This document shows positions 7,130 to 10,168 of a DNA stretch of 10,168 bases, one piece after another (the stretch's first letter is position 1; each line of letters opens with the position of its first letter). The position numbers and the translations under genes are program-made. The notes under the pieces were generated by a model, which made no database searches, was not told the origin of the DNA, and worked only from the letters and a program-made list of their open reading frames with translations. This DNA comes from an uncultured Actinomycetes bacterium (lineage in GTDB: Bacteria; Actinomycetota; Actinomycetes; S36-B12), in the NCBI GenBank assembly GCA_905181745.1, contig CAJIYV010000003.1, positions 1-10,168 on the forward strand, in the 5' to 3' direction.

Positions 7130-7704
7130 TGTGCGCCATCTAGATCAGCATTTGCGCGGCCTGGATCCGGCCGGGTGTCTTGTTCGGGAACTGAACCGGA
7201 GATCTTATTTGCGTAGTAATCACGATCGGTTGTACCGGGAACCATCTCATGTGGCGGGGCAATCATCCCAGGGAGCATCGGCCCCAATAAATCTTCCTTT
7301 TCGTAAATCAAATCAGCGCGATTATTGTCAGCTAGCTCAAATTCATTGGTCATGGTGAGGGCTCTCGTGGGGCACGCCTCGATACACAGGCCACAGAAAA
7401 TACAGCGGGTGTAGTTGATTTGATACACCCGGCCATAACGCTCACCCGGTGAAAAGCGCTCTTCATCGCTGTTGTCCGCCCCTTGGACAAAGATCGCGTC
7501 CGCTGGGCAGGCCCACGCGCACAGTTCACAGCCAATGCACTTTTCCAGTCCATCGGCCCAACGATTGAGTTGGTGGCGTCCGTGAAAGCGCGGCTTCGGC
7601 GGATACTTACTGGCATCCTCGGGATACTGCTCGGTCACGACCTTCTTAAAAATAGTTCCGAAGGTCACCCCAAATCCGCGAACCGCGGCAGGTAACTCAG
7701 GCAT
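7126..7704 (-). CDS. nuoI: NADH-quinone oxidoreductase subunit I (2 x 4Fe-4S ferredoxin-type)
   Basis: A 192-residue peripheral-arm subunit that carries electrons to the terminal cluster near the quinone site. Two ferredoxin-type motifs are complete: CIGCELCAWACP at 56-67 (Cys56, 59, 62, 66) and CIFCGLCIEACP at 101-112 (Cys101, 104, 107, 111). By homology these bind clusters N6a and N6b. The N-terminal helix region (residues 8-26) and KYPPKPRFHGRHQLNRWADG before the first motif are family-typical, with NuoH contact expected there. A polar C-terminal extension of about 75 residues follows the second motif. The start is ATG with GAGGAGA six bases upstream. The gene overlaps the nuoH end by eight bases and the nuoJ start by four. 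Confidence 0.97.
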   Translation of the reverse strand: MPELPAAVRGFGVTFGTIFKKVVTEQYPEDASKYPPKPRFHGRHQLNRWADGLEKCIGCELCAWACPADAIFVQGADNSDEERFSPGERYGRVYQINYTRCIFCGLCIEACPTRALTMTNEFELADNNRADLIYEKEDLLGPMLPGMIAPPHEMVPGTTDRDYYANKISGSVPEQDTRPDPGRANADLDGAQ

Positions 7705-9040
7705 TGGGTGTCTCCTCGATCGCGTTCGTATCTTTATCTGACAGGCTCACGCCACCGGCAACCGATTGTTCAGCAAGTACCCGTCGCGGGGTGTAGGGGA
7801 ATATTTGACCCGGCATAGGTGGAACCGGATGTCCACCAGCCATCGGGTCAAATGGCGCGTTGGACTCTGCTTCGAGCTCCTCTTCAAGGCTCTCTTGTTT
7901 GCGATCTGAACGAATCTGAAGCAGCCAAGACCCAATCAGCAGAACGGCGATAGCCGCGGCTCCGGTGAAAAGTAATTGTTGGTTCGTAAAACTGAAGTCG
8001 TTACGGAAAACGCGCGCTATTGCAACGATAAAGATCCATCCAAGCGATGCTGGAATGAGGACTTTCCAACCAAATTTCATGAACTGGTCGTACCGCAATC
8101 GCGGTAGCGTCGCGCGCAACCAAATGAACATAAAAATAAAGAGTTGGACCTTGAGCAGCCACCAAAGAACCGGCCACCAGCCAGTATTTGCCGAGTCCCA
8201 CAACGAGAGAGGCCACGGGGCTAACCAGCCACCGAGGAACAAGGTGGTTGCCAACGCTGAAACGGTGACCATGTTGATGTATTCGGCCAAGAAGAACATG
8301 GCGAATTTCAATGACGAGTATTCAGTGTGGAACCCGCCGACGAGTTCGCCTTCAGCCTCTGGGAGGTCAAATGGTGCACGGTTGGTCTCCCCCACCATTG
8401 ACGTTACGTAAATGAGGAACGAGGGTAGCAAAATTACAGCGAACCAAATGGGTTCCTGCTGTGCGATGATTTGAGATGTGGACATGGAGCCCGCGAATAG
8501 GAACACTGCCACAAATGAGAGCCCCATAGCGATTTCGTAGGAAATCACTTGGGCTGTTGAACGCAGTCCGCCAAGAAGTGGGTAGGTCGATCCCGAAGAC
8601 CAACCGGCCAGAACCAGTCCGTAAACCCCAATCGACGCAATTCCCAACACGTAGAGAACAGACACGGGAAAATCGGTGAGTTGCAGTGGAGTTTCCACAC
8701 CGAAGATCGACACAATCGGGCCAAATGGAATCACGGCAAATGCGAGGAAAGCTGCTGTCGCTGAAATAACCGGGGCAATCCAGTACACGGCAACGTGCGC
8801 AGATTTAGGGATAATTTCCTCTTTGAAAGCAAGCTTGAAGCCGTCCATTAACGACTGGAGCAAGCCGGCCGGCCCCACCCGGTTTGGACCAATTCGGTTT
8901 TGCATCCGCGACACCACGCGGCGCTCCCACCAGATGGTGAACAGGGTTATGACGACCAGCATTCCAAAAATAACAACGGCTTTGAGAATTACCATCCACC
9001 AAGGGTCGGTCCCGAAAAAACCAAACTGGGAACCACTCAT
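7697..9040 (-). CDS. nuoH: NADH-quinone oxidoreductase subunit H, with extended cytoplasmic C-terminus
   Basis: A 447-residue membrane protein (mitochondrial ND1 homologue) that forms much of the quinone-binding cavity and joins the peripheral and membrane arms. Signature stretches are RIGPNRVGPAGLLQSLMDG (49-67), GGLRSTAQVISYEIAMGLS (157-175, with Glu169), GETNRAPFDLPEAEGELVGG (217-236) and FHTEYSS (237-243); together these give the conserved acidic residues of the first cytoplasmic loops. Hydrophobic segments continue to about residue 375. The last 70 residues are polar: an acidic run EESLEEELEAE-like at 383-392, then FDPMAGGHPVPPMPGQ (397-412), then a disordered-looking end. That tail is longer than in E. 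coli NuoH and resembles actinobacterial NuoH. The ATG overlaps the nuoG stop (ATGA), with GGGAGG six bases upstream. Confidence 0.97.
   Translation of the reverse strand: MSGSQFGFFGTDPWWMVILKAVVIFGMLVVITLFTIWWERRVVSRMQNRIGPNRVGPAGLLQSLMDGFKLAFKEEIIPKSAHVAVYWIAPVISATAAFLAFAVIPFGPIVSIFGVETPLQLTDFPVSVLYVLGIASIGVYGLVLAGWSSGSTYPLLGGLRSTAQVISYEIAMGLSFVAVFLFAGSMSTSQIIAQQEPIWFAVILLPSFLIYVTSMVGETNRAPFDLPEAEGELVGGFHTEYSSLKFAMFFLAEYINMVTVSALATTLFLGGWLAPWPLSLWDSANTGWWPVLWWLLKVQLFIFMFIWLRATLPRLRYDQFMKFGWKVLIPASLGWIFIVAIARVFRNDFSFTNQQLLFTGAAAIAVLLIGSWLLQIRSDRKQESLEEELEAESNAPFDPMAGGHPVPPMPGQIFPYTPRRVLAEQSVAGGVSLSDKDTNAIEETPNA
7711..7717 (-). promoter_or_regulatory. Ribosome binding site of nuoI
   Basis: GAGGAGA on the minus strand, six bases before the nuoI ATG and inside the 3' end of nuoH. 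It fixes the start at 7704 despite the eight-base overlap. Confidence 0.75.
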
Positions 9041-10168
9041 GCAGCACCTCCCTGGACAGTGACTACTTCACCATAACCGCAACCAAGTTGCTGATAAATA
9101 TGTGAATCTGGTGAGTTCATGGCCAACCACACGCTGTCACCCTCTACTTCGCCGACGTGCACTGGCAGCGTGATTGATCCGTTAGGACCGGTCACCGTGA
9201 TCAATTCCGGTTGGTCCAATTGGTCAAACATCGCTGAACTAATCGTAACTACTGATGGTCGCGCGGTAGCTGCCAAGTGCGGTTCTCCCTCTTGCAACAC
9301 GCCGGAATCAATCAGTAGCCGCCACGTAGCCAAAGTTATGCCTGCAGCCGGATTTGCAGCTACCGGTTTTACCTGCGGTCGCGGACCCATCCAAGTTCCC
9401 AGTGCAGTCAATTCCTTGCGTAGCTCGCGAGTGTCTCCGCCGAACTGCGTGCCCATGGCACTTGCCAACATTGACAGCACTCCGGCATCTGAGAGGGTCA
9501 GAGCATCGCGAAAAGCCGCGCTGAACGGTTTACTGCGTCCTTCCCAGTTCATGAAAGATCCGGATTTTTCAGTGACAACCGCGACCGGGAAGACGACACT
9601 TGCCCGCTGGGTGATTTCCGAATGATGATTCTCAAGTGCGACGACAAAATCAGTGCTTTCAATTCCGGCAATAAGTTCGTTGCCATTGGGCAGATCGCCG
9701 GGATCGATCCCTGCGGTAAGGACCGCCGTGAACGTTCCACTTGCGATAGCAGTGATCAATTCGCTTCCAGCGAGTCCTCCACTTGGCAAGGCGTCCACCC
9801 CAACGTTCCATGCTCGGGCGACATGTGCGCGCGCGGTGCTATCCGCATTTGGATGACCGCCCGGAAGTAGACCAGCGAGGGCACCCGCCTCAAGCGCGCC
9901 TCTTTCACCAGCTCGTCGAGGCACCCAAGCAATGCGAGCACCTGTTTTCGCGCCCAGTTCAGCGACCGCGCTGAGCGAACCCGGGCTTGTAGCGGCGCGC
10001 TCTCCAACGAAAATAATTGATGTGCTGTCAAGAGCGTTAACTACTTCCGAATGAAGGCTCGCGAGCACTTGGGCCTCGGAACCAGCTTTCGCCTGAATCC
10101 AATGCGCAGACAGCTTTTCACTACCGAGCGAATATAGCGGGCCAACCGTATGAACTCGGACACCCTTT
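9037..10168 (-). CDS. nuoG: NADH-quinone oxidoreductase subunit G, C-terminal part (5' end outside window)
   Basis: The reading frame is open to the right edge and shows 376 codons of the C-terminal part; the Fe-S clusters and N-terminal domains lie outside. NuoG is the large peripheral-arm Fe-S subunit. Its C-terminal half is related to molybdopterin oxidoreductases but has no known redox role in complex I. Visible residues 191-211 (VFPVAVVTEKSGSF then MNWEGR) match the molybdopterin-oxidoreductase core. LTAGIDPGDLPNG (about 150-162) and LLPGGHPNAD (about 100-109) resemble actinobacterial NuoG. The final 60 or so residues (ITVTGPNGSITLPVHVGEV onward) look like the molydopterin-dinucleotide-binding barrel. 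A GTG at 10068 could be read as a start, but the same frame continues upstream with family-like sequence (SEKLSAHWIQAKAGSEAQ), so it is internal. The stop overlaps nuoH by four bases. Confidence 0.94.
   Translation of the reverse strand, partial: KGVRVHTVGPLYSLGSEKLSAHWIQAKAGSEAQVLASLHSEVVNALDSTSIIFVGERAATSPGSLSAVAELGAKTGARIAWVPRRAGERGALEAGALAGLLPGGHPNADSTARAHVARAWNVGVDALPSGGLAGSELITAIASGTFTAVLTAGIDPGDLPNGNELIAGIESTDFVVALENHHSEITQRASVVFPVAVVTEKSGSFMNWEGRSKPFSAAFRDALTLSDAGVLSMLASAMGTQFGGDTRELRKELTALGTWMGPRPQVKPVAANPAAGITLATWRLLIDSGVLQEGEPHLAATARPSVVTISSAMFDQLDQPELITVTGPNGSITLPVHVGEVEGDSVWLAMNSPDSHIYQQLGCGYGEVVTVQGGAA
9047..9052 (-). promoter_or_regulatory. Ribosome binding site of nuoH
   Basis: GGGAGG on the minus strand, six bases before the nuoH ATG and inside the end of nuoG. 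Confidence 0.75.

Noticed and set aside
7965..8411. 148-codon open frame on the plus strand
   Set aside because: Antisense to the conserved middle of nuoH; no recognisable domain and no good ribosome site context.
9119..9625. 168-codon open frame on the plus strand
   Set aside because: It lies wholly antisense to nuoG, whose protein is clearly conserved. The translation has no family-like motif and is Ser/Thr/Pro-rich as expected from a shadow frame.
10066..10068. GTG that could begin a short separate gene before nuoH
   Set aside because: The same frame stays open to the window edge with NuoG-like sequence upstream, so this is an internal valine codon of nuoG.

Overview
This window is the distal half of a respiratory complex I (proton-pumping NADH:quinone oxidoreductase, NDH-1) operon, followed at once by a polyprenyl diphosphate synthase gene. 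Every gene is on the minus strand, so transcription runs from the right edge to the left edge. In transcription order the genes are nuoG (3' part only, cut by the right edge), nuoH, nuoI, nuoJ, nuoK, nuoL, nuoM, nuoN and a long-chain trans-polyprenyl diphosphate synthase. The left 31 bases hold no recognisable gene or terminator.

The organism is most likely an actinobacterium (Actinomycetota). The evidence is lineage-type sequence in several subunits: a long hydrophilic NuoJ tail with an NPGVYARHNAV-type motif, a NuoH tail with FDPMAGG and PVPPMPGQ, a hydrophilic insert in the first third of NuoN, and an LPDAASQAQPGTSVLL variant in NuoM. Base composition looks moderate by eye (around half to mid-50s % GC, not computed), lower than most soil actinobacteria. 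An aquatic or otherwise moderate-GC lineage is possible, but the sequence alone does not settle this.

The layout is extremely compact. G/H, I/J and M/N overlap by 4 bases, H/I by 8, and J/K and L/M by 1. Only two true gaps exist: 45 bases between nuoK and nuoL, and 12 bases between nuoN and the prenyl synthase. nuoL, nuoM and nuoN start with GTG and the other complete genes with ATG. Most starts have a clear Shine-Dalgarno sequence, strongest before nuoN; nuoJ and the prenyl synthase do not, which suggests translational coupling or reinitiation.

Functionally the genes form one module. NuoG (peripheral arm) and NuoI (two 4Fe-4S clusters) carry electrons toward quinone. NuoH forms the floor of the quinone site and links it to the membrane arm. 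NuoJ and NuoK join it to the three antiporter-like pumps NuoN, NuoM and NuoL. The last gene probably makes the isoprenoid side chain of menaquinone, the expected electron acceptor. All key charged residues and Fe-S cysteines that I checked are present, so the complex should be functional. I see no mobile element, CRISPR array, RNA gene or novel system. The points most worth a second look are a candidate promoter inside the end of nuoK that would drive nuoL onward, and the attachment of the prenyl synthase to the operon.
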